Shown here one piece after another: positions 46,157 to 55,140 of a DNA stretch of 61,055 nucleotides. The notes under the pieces are model-generated. The model ran no database searches, was not told where the DNA came from, and worked only from the letters and a program-made list of their open reading frames with translations. This DNA comes from Chloroflexota bacterium (GTDB lineage Bacteria > Chloroflexota > FW602-bin22 > JACPRP01). Location: contig JACQUC010000084.1 in assembly GCA_016210495.1 (NCBI GenBank), positions 1-61,055 of the forward strand. The letters run 5' to 3'. Position numbers and translations under genes: made by a program. How positions within the stretch are numbered: the stretch's first letter is position 1; each line of letters starts with the position of its first letter.

Positions 46157-48319
46157 CTATCTTCTAAGAGGCCCCCGCAAAGACACCCTGTTGGTTTTCA
46201 TAGGCGTGTCGTCTGACGTCGACACAACTTGTGTCCCAAGTGTCTCCTCGATTCCACGCTGAAAGGACACTCGAGCCTGCCACCCAAGACCTTTGCGTGC
46301 CGCCGTGGTGTCGAAGCGCGCGCTGTTGGCGATCGAGCGCAGGCGGTAACTGAGGTTGGGCGATGAGCCACGCGACAGCCGGAAGGCGCAGTCTAGCAAG
46401 CTGAAGCCCAGCCTCCAGAAAAGCGTCGGGAAGTACAGCGCGGTCAGAGGGCGCCCTGCGGCCTGCGCGTAGGCTTTGACGTACTGGCGTATGGTAGGCG
46501 AGTCCGGGTCGACGATATGATAGATCTTTCCGTTGGAATCGCCGTTTTGCGCGGCCAGGCAGAGAGCATCCACGAGGTTCGCTACATATGTTAGCGCAAG
46601 GCGCCGCCCACCGAAGCCGACCACCAGAGCGAGGGCATTGCCCAAACGAAAGCCGGCATCGCCGAGAAAATCAGCATTACCGGGGCCATACACCAGCCCT
46701 GGTCTGATGATGGTGATACCGAGCCTTCCATCTTTAGTCGCTTGCACCGCAGTGCGCTCAGCCTCTAGCTTGGCACGGGAGTAGCTACCACGCGCTTCGG
46801 GACGCGGCTCCAAGGGAAACGATTCATCAATCGCGTGCTTTCCTGAAAAGCGACTGGCGTGCAGCACGCTCAGCGAGCTAAGGAAGACCATCTTCCTGAT
46901 ATGCGCTTCAGATGCCGCCTGCAACACGTTCTGAGATCCGACGACCGTGCCCTGGTAGTGGGCGGCCCAATCGCCATTCATCGTCGCGGCAAGGTGGTAG
47001 ACGGTTTCGATGCCCTCCATTGCCCGGCGGATGGCGCTCACGTCACTGACATCACCAAAAGCGACGTCCACTCCATCTTTGGGTAATGTGCCGAGACGGC
47101 TTGCGTCACGGCACAGAACGCGAACCTTTTGCCCATCGGCGATGAGCCTACGCACCAGATGCTGGCCGATGAAGCCGGTTCCGCCCGTCACCAGGACATC
47201 CGGCGGCGAGGCGTCGCCGTTGGACAGGAAATCGGTTGGTGCTCGGCGCATGACGGCCACACCGCGTTCGTCGAAAGCCGGCAGCACAGCGCCCGGCGTG
47301 TCCTCCAAGGAATCCCAGATAGAGGATGAAAGCTCGACTACTGATATCGCATCTTCTCGGCTGATAGGAGGCGGCGCTCCCTCGGCAATTGCCCGGTAAA
47401 AGGCATGGATGGCTCCGCGGGTGCCGGCGCGAGGGTCAAAGCCACCCCAAAGCAGTCGGAAAGCATTGCCCAGCGTGCCCGCGCCTCGCTGCCAGGATTC
47501 CGACACAGTGTTGCACACGCGGGCTGCCGGTCCGGGTAAGCCCTGGTCAGGGATTACTGACAGGCAGAAGTTACGCAGGTCGACGTGAATCGTGCCTTTC
47601 GAACAGTAGATCCGGAAGCTGTGCTCCAGAGGCCGCTGGCGCAGGGACATCCACAGAGCTGCTCCCCCCGAGCTACTCGCGAAATCGACGGAGAGCTCGT
47701 GCAGGTCGTCGATGCCCGTGCCGCGAGCGCGGGCGGAGACCACACGCACATCGCGCAGGAAAGACCTGATGATGTAGAGAGCATGAGGGATCAGGTCGCA
47801 AAGTGCGCCACCGCGCATCTCCAACGCCCAGCGGGCTTGGCCGTGCTTCACCATGTCCAGGTAATCATCTCCCATGACGTAGTAGACGTGCAGCACAGAG
47901 CCAAAGCAGCCTGATTCGATTACTCGCCTCGCCCGTTGCACCAGTGGCGACCAGAGGTGATTGTGATCCACGCTGACGAGTCGGCCCGTCGATTCGGCTG
48001 CCGCATATATGGCGTCAGCCTGGTCACGCGCCAGGCAAAGAGGCTTCTCGACCAGCACGTGGCAGCCCGCATGTAGCGCCTGAATGGCCAGCGCAGCGTG
48101 CGTCTGAGGTGGGGTGAGGATATGGATAACATCGGGCGAATGGTTGGCCACCATCTGGGCCAAGTCCGTGCAGGAAGGCACACCAAACTGGCGGGAGAAT
48201 TCCGAGGCTCGGAGCTCATTCTTGTCGCAGACCGCAACTAACTGCACCCCTTGAGTACTCTTGACGCACGCCAAGTGCTGTCGCGCAATATTGCCGGTGC
48301 CAACGAACCCAGCTTTCAT
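46157..48319 (-). CDS. Gfo/Idh/MocA oxidoreductase fused to NAD-dependent epimerase
   Basis: The 720-residue protein joins a Gfo/Idh/MocA dehydrogenase (about 1-360; AGFVGTGNIARQHL and VLVEKPLCLARDQAD with the catalytic Lys) to an extended SDR (about 375-690; VLVTGGTGFIGQHLVRRL and SYSRAKLEAER). It may carry out two consecutive oxidation or epimerisation steps on a nucleotide sugar. ATG at 48319 is chosen. A GTG nine codons upstream is an alternative and lies just beyond the MITE. Confidence 0.85.
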   Translation of the reverse strand: MKAGFVGTGNIARQHLACVKSTQGVQLVAVCDKNELRASEFSRQFGVPSCTDLAQMVANHSPDVIHILTPPQTHAALAIQALHAGCHVLVEKPLCLARDQADAIYAAAESTGRLVSVDHNHLWSPLVQRARRVIESGCFGSVLHVYYVMGDDYLDMVKHGQARWALEMRGGALCDLIPHALYIIRSFLRDVRVVSARARGTGIDDLHELSVDFASSSGGAALWMSLRQRPLEHSFRIYCSKGTIHVDLRNFCLSVIPDQGLPGPAARVCNTVSESWQRGAGTLGNAFRLLWGGFDPRAGTRGAIHAFYRAIAEGAPPPISREDAISVVELSSSIWDSLEDTPGAVLPAFDERGVAVMRRAPTDFLSNGDASPPDVLVTGGTGFIGQHLVRRLIADGQKVRVLCRDASRLGTLPKDGVDVAFGDVSDVSAIRRAMEGIETVYHLAATMNGDWAAHYQGTVVGSQNVLQAASEAHIRKMVFLSSLSVLHASRFSGKHAIDESFPLEPRPEARGSYSRAKLEAERTAVQATKDGRLGITIIRPGLVYGPGNADFLGDAGFRLGNALALVVGFGGRRLALTYVANLVDALCLAAQNGDSNGKIYHIVDPDSPTIRQYVKAYAQAAGRPLTALYFPTLFWRLGFSLLDCAFRLSRGSSPNLSYRLRSIANSARFDTTAARKGLGWQARVSFQRGIEETLGTQVVSTSDDTPMKTNRVSLRGPLRR

Positions 48320-48360
48320 TGCCTCGATGGGCCTACCTCTTTCCACTTCTAGACGCTTTG

Positions 48361-48538
48361 GTAACTACTCAGGTACCCTGATCGATAGCCTGGTATTTTC
48401 GCCCCGGAAGCGGCCTTCCAGGCAGCAAAACGGGCGCAATTGCCGCTTGGATAGATGCTTCCAGGGCGGTCAGAGCCGTCCATTGACCCGAAAAACGCCG
48501 TTTTAGCACCTTAGCGGACAAGGTACCTGAGTAGTTAC
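48361..48538. mobile_element. MITE, 178 bp, with 17-bp perfect ends and 8-bp target duplication
   Basis: The ends are GTAACTACTCAGGTACC (48361-48377) and its exact complement (48522-48538). The element is flanked by ACGCTTTG on both sides (48353-48360 and 48539-48546), an 8-bp target duplication. It is too short for a transposase. Ends starting GTAA and an 8-bp duplication fit the IS66 group, so it may be mobilised by such a transposase. It is inserted at the end of a truncated methyltransferase gene. Confidence 0.9.
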
Positions 48539-48833
48539 ACGCTTTGGCATATATGGAGTCGCCAAACACGAGGCTGAAAGGGGGCAACTCGTAGTGCAGC
48601 ACGTTCTCCCCGCGGCCACATCCGATATCCAGCACGCGCATCCCGGGAAGGACGTTGGCTAGTTCTAGAAAGTACCCGCCAGTGTCCAACTGACCCTTCT
48701 GCGCCTGATCAAGAAAACTACGCCACCTGCCGGGGCCCATGTGGTCCAGGAAGTACCCTTCGTCGTAGAGCTCGGAGGGCACGGAGACCGCCGTGGTCGG
48801 CTGTGCTTGGCCCCTACGGTCGCTTGCTGCCAT
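48369..48833 (-). pseudogene. Truncated SAM methyltransferase, frame running into the MITE
   Basis: The frame begins MAASDRRG, has a plausible N-terminus (ELYDEGYFLDHMGPGRW) and the SAM loop VLDIGCGRGENVLHY. It enters the MITE after about 96 residues and ends inside it. Without the element the frame would stop about eight codons later, so the gene was already shortened. It overlaps the upstream glycosyltransferase by 20 bases. The remaining part lacks most of the Rossmann fold and should be inactive. Confidence 0.75.
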
Positions 48834-50058
48834 TCTTCTCCCCAAGCCGGTCAAACATCTGGTCGAGGATCTGCTTGGCCCTGTTCTCCCAGGTCCAATC
48901 TTTCACGAATTCCATTCGTCGCGTGACGTCAGCTTGACCCGTGTGTTCAAGCGCCTCCTGGAGGCATCGCAGGAACTGCTCCGCATCGTGCGCGACGTGA
49001 ATCACCTCAGCAAAGAAGTGCGCTCCGGCCGTGTCGGTGGCCACAACGGGCTTGCCCATCGCCAGATAGTTCAATATCTTAAGGCTGCAACGTGAATCGT
49101 TAAGGTAGCAAGGCTCGTACAGGGAGAGACCGACATCGAACCGAGCAATGTACAAGGGCAGCAGAGACAGCGGTTTCTCGCCAAGAAAGTGGAGGTTTCG
49201 GAAAGCCCGCAATCCGGCGACCTCGGGTTGTTCCAGGTCGACGCCGCCGATGATGACGACAGACCATTCCGGATGGTCATTTAGTATCCGTTCGAGTAAG
49301 GTAGTGTCCGTCGTTTCCCCGACGTATCCGACGTATCCCAGGATAGGCGGTCTGATGCTCCCAATGTCGGGTGGGACGGGTTGATCTTGGAGCAACGAAT
49401 CCCGAAACAGGTCCAGGCGCACGGCATTCAAAAGAAGGTGGGTGTTGGGATTGACCGGGCGTTTCTCGGCGTAGAGCAACTCAGAATTAACAAAGACCAG
49501 GTCGGAAACATCGGTCAGGCGGCGGTCGCCGGCGACGAATACCGACATCACCGGGGGCGACGCGCCCAGGCATGGGCCGATGAAGCTGAAATGATCGGAG
49601 TTGTCGTAGCACACAAGTTTCTCACCATAGACACCCAACAGATCCGCGGTGTAGCTCGGATGACTCGCCCAGAAGACCAGGGTCTCGTCGCGAAGACGGG
49701 CACGTAAGAACCAAAGCAATAATCGCTCGATCCACACCTGGATGCGCGCGTTAGCGGCCTGCAAAGTCCGGTGAGACAGCCGTGGGAGCATAGATATGGG
49801 CGTGACCACGTACACGTCGTCCAGGCGGGCAACCAAACCCCTCTTCAACACGCGCTTCCAGCGTTTCTTGGCGTCTCTGTCGGCCTTGCCGAGCAGGTAT
49901 CCTAGCAGAGAGGTGATCGTAAGAGGCAACTCGACGTAGATGACGTTACCAACCTCTTCCCGCTCCGCGAGCCTGGCCGCCAACTCCTGCCGGCGACGCC
50001 ACGTGTCGTCCCACTGGTCGCCAAAGAATAGGACGTTGAGCTTACGGCCGAGATTCAT
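48814..50058 (-). CDS. Glycosyltransferase (GT-B fold)
   Basis: The 414-residue protein begins LNVLFFGDQWDDTWRRRQELA. It has a GT-B C-domain with ILGYVGYVGETTDTTLLERI, VVIIGGVDLEQ, and a donor-site region SLKILNYLAMGKPVVATD. It resembles transferases annotated in exopolysaccharide clusters, which act on lipid-linked intermediates. It overlaps the upstream methyltransferase gene by 17 bases. Confidence 0.85.
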   Translation of the reverse strand: MNLGRKLNVLFFGDQWDDTWRRRQELAARLAEREEVGNVIYVELPLTITSLLGYLLGKADRDAKKRWKRVLKRGLVARLDDVYVVTPISMLPRLSHRTLQAANARIQVWIERLLLWFLRARLRDETLVFWASHPSYTADLLGVYGEKLVCYDNSDHFSFIGPCLGASPPVMSVFVAGDRRLTDVSDLVFVNSELLYAEKRPVNPNTHLLLNAVRLDLFRDSLLQDQPVPPDIGSIRPPILGYVGYVGETTDTTLLERILNDHPEWSVVIIGGVDLEQPEVAGLRAFRNLHFLGEKPLSLLPLYIARFDVGLSLYEPCYLNDSRCSLKILNYLAMGKPVVATDTAGAHFFAEVIHVAHDAEQFLRCLQEALEHTGQADVTRRMEFVKDWTWENRAKQILDQMFDRLGEKNGSKRP

Positions 50059-51037
50059 TTGTCTGCTGGGGAAGTGGCCGGTGCGGTACTGTGCTGACAG
50101 CTTTCCTTTGGGCTATGAGAAATAGTGCGCCTCCCTGACCGTAGGGCGCAGGATGATCTTCGGCCACATACTTGCTCAATGCCGTCGTCCACAGGGCTTT
50201 CAACAGGCGCTTGTGAAGCCGCGAGGGCGATGCATCGAGCAGGTAGATTACCTGCCGGGTGAGAGCGCTCAGGGTCCAGCGGCCCCAGCCGAGGCCTAGC
50301 AGCATCCATGCTATGCTCCAGCACCGCTCCATACGTCGAGACACATAATAGCAGTGATCGACCAGATGAAAACCAGCCCCCTCGAGGTGTGTCCGCCAGT
50401 CGTGATGCGACATGGTGTGAAAATGCCGAAGCTTCCCATTCACCCACCGTTCGTGCCGATCGGCCAGACCTTTCAGGCCCAGCTTGCGAAAAAGACCGGA
50501 GAGGAACAGAAAATCGCCAAATCGCTCGCTCGGCACGGTGATCAGAAAAACGCCTTCTGATTTTAGCACACGTGCCACCTCCCGCAGCGCAGCGTCCAGA
50601 TCGGGTATGTGCTCCATAACGCAGTTGCTGAAAGCCGTGTTGAACGTGTCGTCCTGATAGGGCAGACTGCATGCATCCGCAACCGCGAGCGTGGTGTAAG
50701 ACTTGATCCTGCCTGCCTGCTGAACAGAGTGCTCATTGAGGTCGATACCCGCGTCCACCTTCTTGCTGTAGCGAAACGAGTCCGGCGGAAAGCGCGAGCG
50801 ATAAAACTTGTAGTCGTCGAAGTCCGCGTGCTCTTGTGACCAGAGCAAGTAGGAAAACAGGCCATCGCCGCAACCGATATCGAGCACCGGGGGCTTAAGC
50901 TCGCACGACGCGATGAGGCTTGCCTCGAGCGAACGCCAGAGAGCGAACCAGGGATCGAGATAGTAGATATCGATGGCGCGCTCCAGGTATTCAGATGCCG
51001 TCGTCTCGCGCCAACTTGGTATCAATGCCACTGCCAC
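50042..51037 (-). CDS. SAM-dependent methyltransferase
   Basis: The 331-residue class I methyltransferase has the motif VLDIGCGDGLFSYLL, DAGIDLNEHSVQQA and the post-motif NCVMEHIPDLDAALREVARVL. The C-terminal third is less conserved and may hold a membrane-associated segment (WSIAWMLLGLGWGRW). The start is GTG at 51037. It is likely a sugar or phosphonate O-methyltransferase. Confidence 0.85.
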   Translation of the reverse strand: MAVALIPSWRETTASEYLERAIDIYYLDPWFALWRSLEASLIASCELKPPVLDIGCGDGLFSYLLWSQEHADFDDYKFYRSRFPPDSFRYSKKVDAGIDLNEHSVQQAGRIKSYTTLAVADACSLPYQDDTFNTAFSNCVMEHIPDLDAALREVARVLKSEGVFLITVPSERFGDFLFLSGLFRKLGLKGLADRHERWVNGKLRHFHTMSHHDWRTHLEGAGFHLVDHCYYVSRRMERCWSIAWMLLGLGWGRWTLSALTRQVIYLLDASPSRLHKRLLKALWTTALSKYVAEDHPAPYGQGGALFLIAQRKAVSTVPHRPLPQQTNESRP

Positions 51038-51072
51038 AGACGATGTCCAAAGCTCCGATCACGTGTTTGTCG

Positions 51073-52149
51073 CTACGATGCGATGCGATCCAGCAGGTCA
51101 GCAAATTCCTTGCCAACGGAATCCCAGGTCCGAAGGCTTCTTCGCCGCTCTAGGCATCCAGTGGCAAGAGACTGGCGCAGGGATACGTCGGTGCAGACGC
51201 GGCGAAGAGCAGCCGCAAGTGCGCCTGCGTCACTGGGAGGCACGAGGAGGCCATTGTACCCATCCTGAACGATCTCGGGCACGGCGCCGACGGATGTGGC
51301 GACGATTGGCAGACCGAACGCCGTAGCTTCGATCAAGACGATGCCGTAGCCTTCCCAAAGGGAAGGTAGCACGAACATGTCCGCCCGGGCGTACTGCTCG
51401 TGCAGGGATTCCTGGCTAATCCTGCCGTGGAAAACAACTCGATCACCGAGCCCCATTTCGTGCGCGAGCCGCACGACTCCTTGAGCGTAGTCCGCATCTA
51501 TTGCCAGATCCCCGACAACGTGCACTGTCAGTGGGCAATCGCGGAGCTGGCCCATGGCCCTCACGAGGTGATCGACGCCCTTGCGAGGGCAGCAGGTGCC
51601 GACAAAGAGAGCGTGCAGGGTCCCGTCGTTGAGGGGACTGCGCACGGGGTGCGGAAGCTCGGTGGCGTTGGGCAGAACGACGTGTATTCTGTCGCTTGGC
51701 ATACCGAGCGACGACAACGACTGTTTTGTGCTTTGGCTAATCGCTATTACGTGATGCATAAGGCTAAGTGATAGGCGCACCAGCGCACGATCTATTGCCC
51801 GGTAAGCCCTCGATCCCAGGTCATGATAGGGCAGGTGGTGCAGAATTCCCAGCAATTGGGTTCGTCTCCCAGCTCGAAGGTACAAGTTCAGCAGCAAGGT
51901 TCGCGAATGCAGATGCAGATCCTCCAGGACGACCGTCCTGGCATCGGCAAGGCGCAGAACCTCTCTTAGGAACCAGAAGTTCTCGGAGGTGTGCCTGAGA
52001 AGAAATGGGACACCTGGCGAGGAAGGCGGCGCGAGGCAATTGGTGGACCAGCCATTGTTCTGAAGGAAGCTGAGTATCTCTAGATCGTACCGCTCTCCGC
52101 CGGTCCTAGGCGGGCCCGCTGTAGACCCGAGATAGATAACATTTCGCAT
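51073..52149 (-). CDS. Glycosyltransferase family 4
   Basis: The 358-residue GT4 has a short N-domain (YLGSTAGPPRTGGERYD), LFVGTCCPRKGVDHLVRA and the donor motif SLWEGYGIVLIEATAFGLPIVAT. It belongs to the glycan cluster and is separated from its upstream neighbour by about 106 bases that contain a weak hairpin (52212-52241). Confidence 0.88.
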   Translation of the reverse strand: MRNVIYLGSTAGPPRTGGERYDLEILSFLQNNGWSTNCLAPPSSPGVPFLLRHTSENFWFLREVLRLADARTVVLEDLHLHSRTLLLNLYLRAGRRTQLLGILHHLPYHDLGSRAYRAIDRALVRLSLSLMHHVIAISQSTKQSLSSLGMPSDRIHVVLPNATELPHPVRSPLNDGTLHALFVGTCCPRKGVDHLVRAMGQLRDCPLTVHVVGDLAIDADYAQGVVRLAHEMGLGDRVVFHGRISQESLHEQYARADMFVLPSLWEGYGIVLIEATAFGLPIVATSVGAVPEIVQDGYNGLLVPPSDAGALAAALRRVCTDVSLRQSLATGCLERRRSLRTWDSVGKEFADLLDRIAS

Positions 52150-52255
52150 TCGGCGTCCTATTTCCTACCAATAGCTTTTATCTAGCGCTGAACACTAGCT
52201 CAACCCGAGTCGAGGCAGGAGTCTTGGCGCGGCTCTGCCTCACGCTCACGTAAGA

Positions 52256-53767
52256 TCAACTGGAAGTTGAACTGACAGGAAGCAGTTTTCGAATTCCTTT
52301 GAGCAACCGTTTTGCGCCTCGCAAAGCGAGCTCGGCTTTGGGCTCCAGAAGGATGCCATAGAAGTTCTGTCTCAGCCTCCAAAGAAATAGACTGGCGAGA
52401 AGACCGAAAATAAGGCGTCCCGCAGGGCCATATTTGGCTCTTAGCGATTTCCAACCTTCCAGGTACTGGTGGGTGTGCATCCACGCGTCGACATCCTCGT
52501 CTATCCAGGGAGACTTCTTCTTCAGACGAAAGTCGAATATGTCGGACCACTCCTCCAGCGTTTCTGGCTTCTCATAGCCTTTTTGGACGCACGCCTCCAG
52601 TATTACCGTGGCAGGAGTCGGTATCAGCTTGGCGAAAGAGTGGTCGGCAGATGGATTCTCGACCATTAGTCGGATCGCTAGCTCGTAGGTCTGTTTGACG
52701 GTGTCGAGGGTGTCGTAGGGCAGGCCAGGTATGGACACGTATTGTGTCAGAATGCTGGTTTTGGCCAGGTCCCTGTTGGCGCGAAGAATGCCCTCAGCGG
52801 TGATACCCTTACCCATACGTTCCAAGATGTCGTCGTTGCCGGATTCCGCCCCCAGCGTCAAACACTTTGCGCCCGCCTTTTCCAGCCGTTGGAGCCAGGC
52901 CGGACCACGTCTGAGGATGTAGTCAGGCCGAACATTGGTGTACCATTCAATGTCTACGCCTTCCTCCTCGATCAGAGACACGAATTTCTCAGCCCGTCGG
53001 TTGTCGACGAAAAAGTTGTCGTCGTTGAACGTAAAGGTATTGATCTTGTACTGAACAATGACGTGCTCGATGTGTTCGACAACCCGCTCAGCGCGCATTG
53101 CGCGCCAGGCGAACCTTCTCACCGATTCACGGCAGAAGGTGCAGCGGTGCGAACACCCCCTGCTGGTTTCCAATGGGATTATCAGGTCCCCTTTGAAGCC
53201 GAAAAACCGGTTTGAGCAGCGATACTTGTCCATGTCGACCAGGTGGAATGGGACGAAAGGCAGCGCGTCAAGATCCACCTTGTCGGCCGGTGGCGTGAAA
53301 AAGGCTTCCCCATTCTTCTTGAAAGCGATCCCTTTCACGTTCTCTAGGACCTGGCGGCCCTTAAAGACTTCGAGCAGCGGCAAAACGACGTTTTCGCCTT
53401 CGCCGGTGCAAGATATGTCGACTAACTCGTGCTGGATGGTCGAGCTAGGCTCGAGGATGGGGTGAACCCCACCCCAGACCACAGGGATGCCACTGTGTTC
53501 TTTGACGAACTTGCTGGTTCGCAATGCGAACTTGATCTGATCCCCGCTCATCGACGACACGCCTACACACAGCGGGGCGCTTTCCAGTTCAGCTCTTAGG
53601 ACGTCCCTCCAGTCTACTTGAACCCTCTGGTCGATAACCCTTACCGAGACGCCGTTTTCGAGTAGGACCGACGCGAGCATCAAGACTCCCAGGGGAGGTC
53701 TCAGATTGGTGTCGTCTCGGTCAACCTGGTCGGAAAAAGCCGGGAATACTAGAACGACATCTGCCAT
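52256..53767 (-). CDS. B12-binding radical SAM protein 1
   Basis: The 503-residue protein has an N-terminal cobalamin-binding-type domain (about 1-145) and a radical SAM domain with the SRGCSHRCTFC cluster motif near 210. A C-terminal extension of unknown fold follows. The N-domain lacks the standard DxHxxG loop. Members include methyltransferases acting on unactivated carbon or phosphorus. Its place near the phosphonate genes is suggestive but not proof. Confidence 0.88.
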   Translation of the reverse strand: MADVVLVFPAFSDQVDRDDTNLRPPLGVLMLASVLLENGVSVRVIDQRVQVDWRDVLRAELESAPLCVGVSSMSGDQIKFALRTSKFVKEHSGIPVVWGGVHPILEPSSTIQHELVDISCTGEGENVVLPLLEVFKGRQVLENVKGIAFKKNGEAFFTPPADKVDLDALPFVPFHLVDMDKYRCSNRFFGFKGDLIIPLETSRGCSHRCTFCRESVRRFAWRAMRAERVVEHIEHVIVQYKINTFTFNDDNFFVDNRRAEKFVSLIEEEGVDIEWYTNVRPDYILRRGPAWLQRLEKAGAKCLTLGAESGNDDILERMGKGITAEGILRANRDLAKTSILTQYVSIPGLPYDTLDTVKQTYELAIRLMVENPSADHSFAKLIPTPATVILEACVQKGYEKPETLEEWSDIFDFRLKKKSPWIDEDVDAWMHTHQYLEGWKSLRAKYGPAGRLIFGLLASLFLWRLRQNFYGILLEPKAELALRGAKRLLKGIRKLLPVSSTSS

Positions 53768-53870
53768 AATTCTTGCTGCCTGCCGAACTGGCAGCTTCTC
53801 CTTTCATGCTTTTGCTCGGTGTGACGGTCACGGGCCGAATTGGCCTCGGCTTGCACCGACCTTGCTCGAC

Positions 53871-55019
53871 TTAGGCTGACTTCCTGCTGATTTGCAGAAG
53901 TTGCTGTTCGAGGCGTTCTCCCACTCTACTCCACGTAAAGTTTCTAACGATCCGTTCACGGGCTGTCCGCCCCAATCTCTGCGTGTAGCTATCATCGGTC
54001 AACAAACGAGTGATCGCGGCTGCGATGGCGCGCACGTCGTGGGGGTTGACGAGAATGCCGGTTTCCCCATCCCGGATAGCATCGACTGCCCCGTTAGACC
54101 GCGTCCCGATGGCAGGTTTGCCACAGGCGTTGGCTTCCAGATAGACGATTCCGAAGCCCTCCACGTCTTCCCCGTTGGCCCAATCGTAGGACGGCATCAC
54201 AAACACATCGCAAACGTTGTACAAACCTGGTAAGTCTGGCTGTGGCACGTAGCCCAAGAAGCGAACGTGATCCGCAATTCCAAGATCAGTGACCTGTTGG
54301 CGCAGTGCTGACTCCAACTGTCCTTTGCCTGCGATAAGATAGATCACATCCGGGACTTCGGCTATCACCGCGGGGAGCGCCTCCAGCACATCGGCGTGAC
54401 CCTTTCTATCTGCAAGCCTGGCAACGGTAAGGCATACTTTCCTGCCGAGCACACCGTACTTCCTTACTAGATCGGATCTGTCGTGGACAGGTTCAAAGTA
54501 GTCAGCATTCACCCCCGGATTGAGAATTGCAAGATTGCGATCGGGATGGCCCGCCTTCAGTATTAGGCTCTTGGTAAACGCACTGTTGGCAAAGATCCGT
54601 GCGGCGTTACGGAACACCCAACGCCCTACTAAAGCATCCGCCGGGTTCGTACGGACGTAGACCGTGTCAGTGCCGTGTGCCAAGATCGCGTAGGGCAGGC
54701 CGAGCCACTTGGCTGCCAAGACAGCCCTCAGGCCGCTGGTCCCCATTGCGTGTCCCAAAAGGGCTATGTCGACGTTCTCTGAGGCAACATAGCTGAGAAA
54801 ACGAAGCAGCGGCATTGCGGAGGCAAGACGCCGGCCCAATCGGTAACGTTGGACCCGATAGGGTTGTTGCACATCGAAGGCGTGGTCCCCTGGAAAGGCG
54901 GTGGTAATGACTCTCACGTCGTGGCCGCGCCCCGTCAACTCCGAGCAGATGTTCTGCAGAAAGTTGGCGGTGCCACCCTCCATAGGAGGGAAATCTTGGG
55001 TCAGCAACACAACTCTCAC
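53871..55019 (-). CDS. Glycosyltransferase family 4
   Basis: The 382-residue GT4 begins VVLLTQDFPPMEGGTANFLQN. It has KVCLTVARLADRKGHADVLEAL and the donor motif EGFGIVYLEANACGKPAIG. It is a close relative of the GT4 at 44959. It starts with GTG at 55019. The 120 bases upstream hold nothing recognisable. Confidence 0.9.
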   Translation of the reverse strand: MRVVLLTQDFPPMEGGTANFLQNICSELTGRGHDVRVITTAFPGDHAFDVQQPYRVQRYRLGRRLASAMPLLRFLSYVASENVDIALLGHAMGTSGLRAVLAAKWLGLPYAILAHGTDTVYVRTNPADALVGRWVFRNAARIFANSAFTKSLILKAGHPDRNLAILNPGVNADYFEPVHDRSDLVRKYGVLGRKVCLTVARLADRKGHADVLEALPAVIAEVPDVIYLIAGKGQLESALRQQVTDLGIADHVRFLGYVPQPDLPGLYNVCDVFVMPSYDWANGEDVEGFGIVYLEANACGKPAIGTRSNGAVDAIRDGETGILVNPHDVRAIAAAITRLLTDDSYTQRLGRTARERIVRNFTWSRVGERLEQQLLQISRKSA

Positions 55020-55140
55020 AAGAACACCTTCTTTCGGCTAAGCGCCAGCAAGAGGGTGGTTAGGTCTGTAAGAAGCCACCATAGGCGTCCTCCCAAACAA
55101 TCGGGGCCTTGACCTGCAAAGTTGAGATTTCGTAAATACA

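Noticed and set aside
52212..52241. GAGGCAG/CTGCCTC hairpin as a terminator
   Set aside because: The stem is only 7 bp with a long loop and no T-run on the minus strand, and the next gene of the cluster follows on the same strand.
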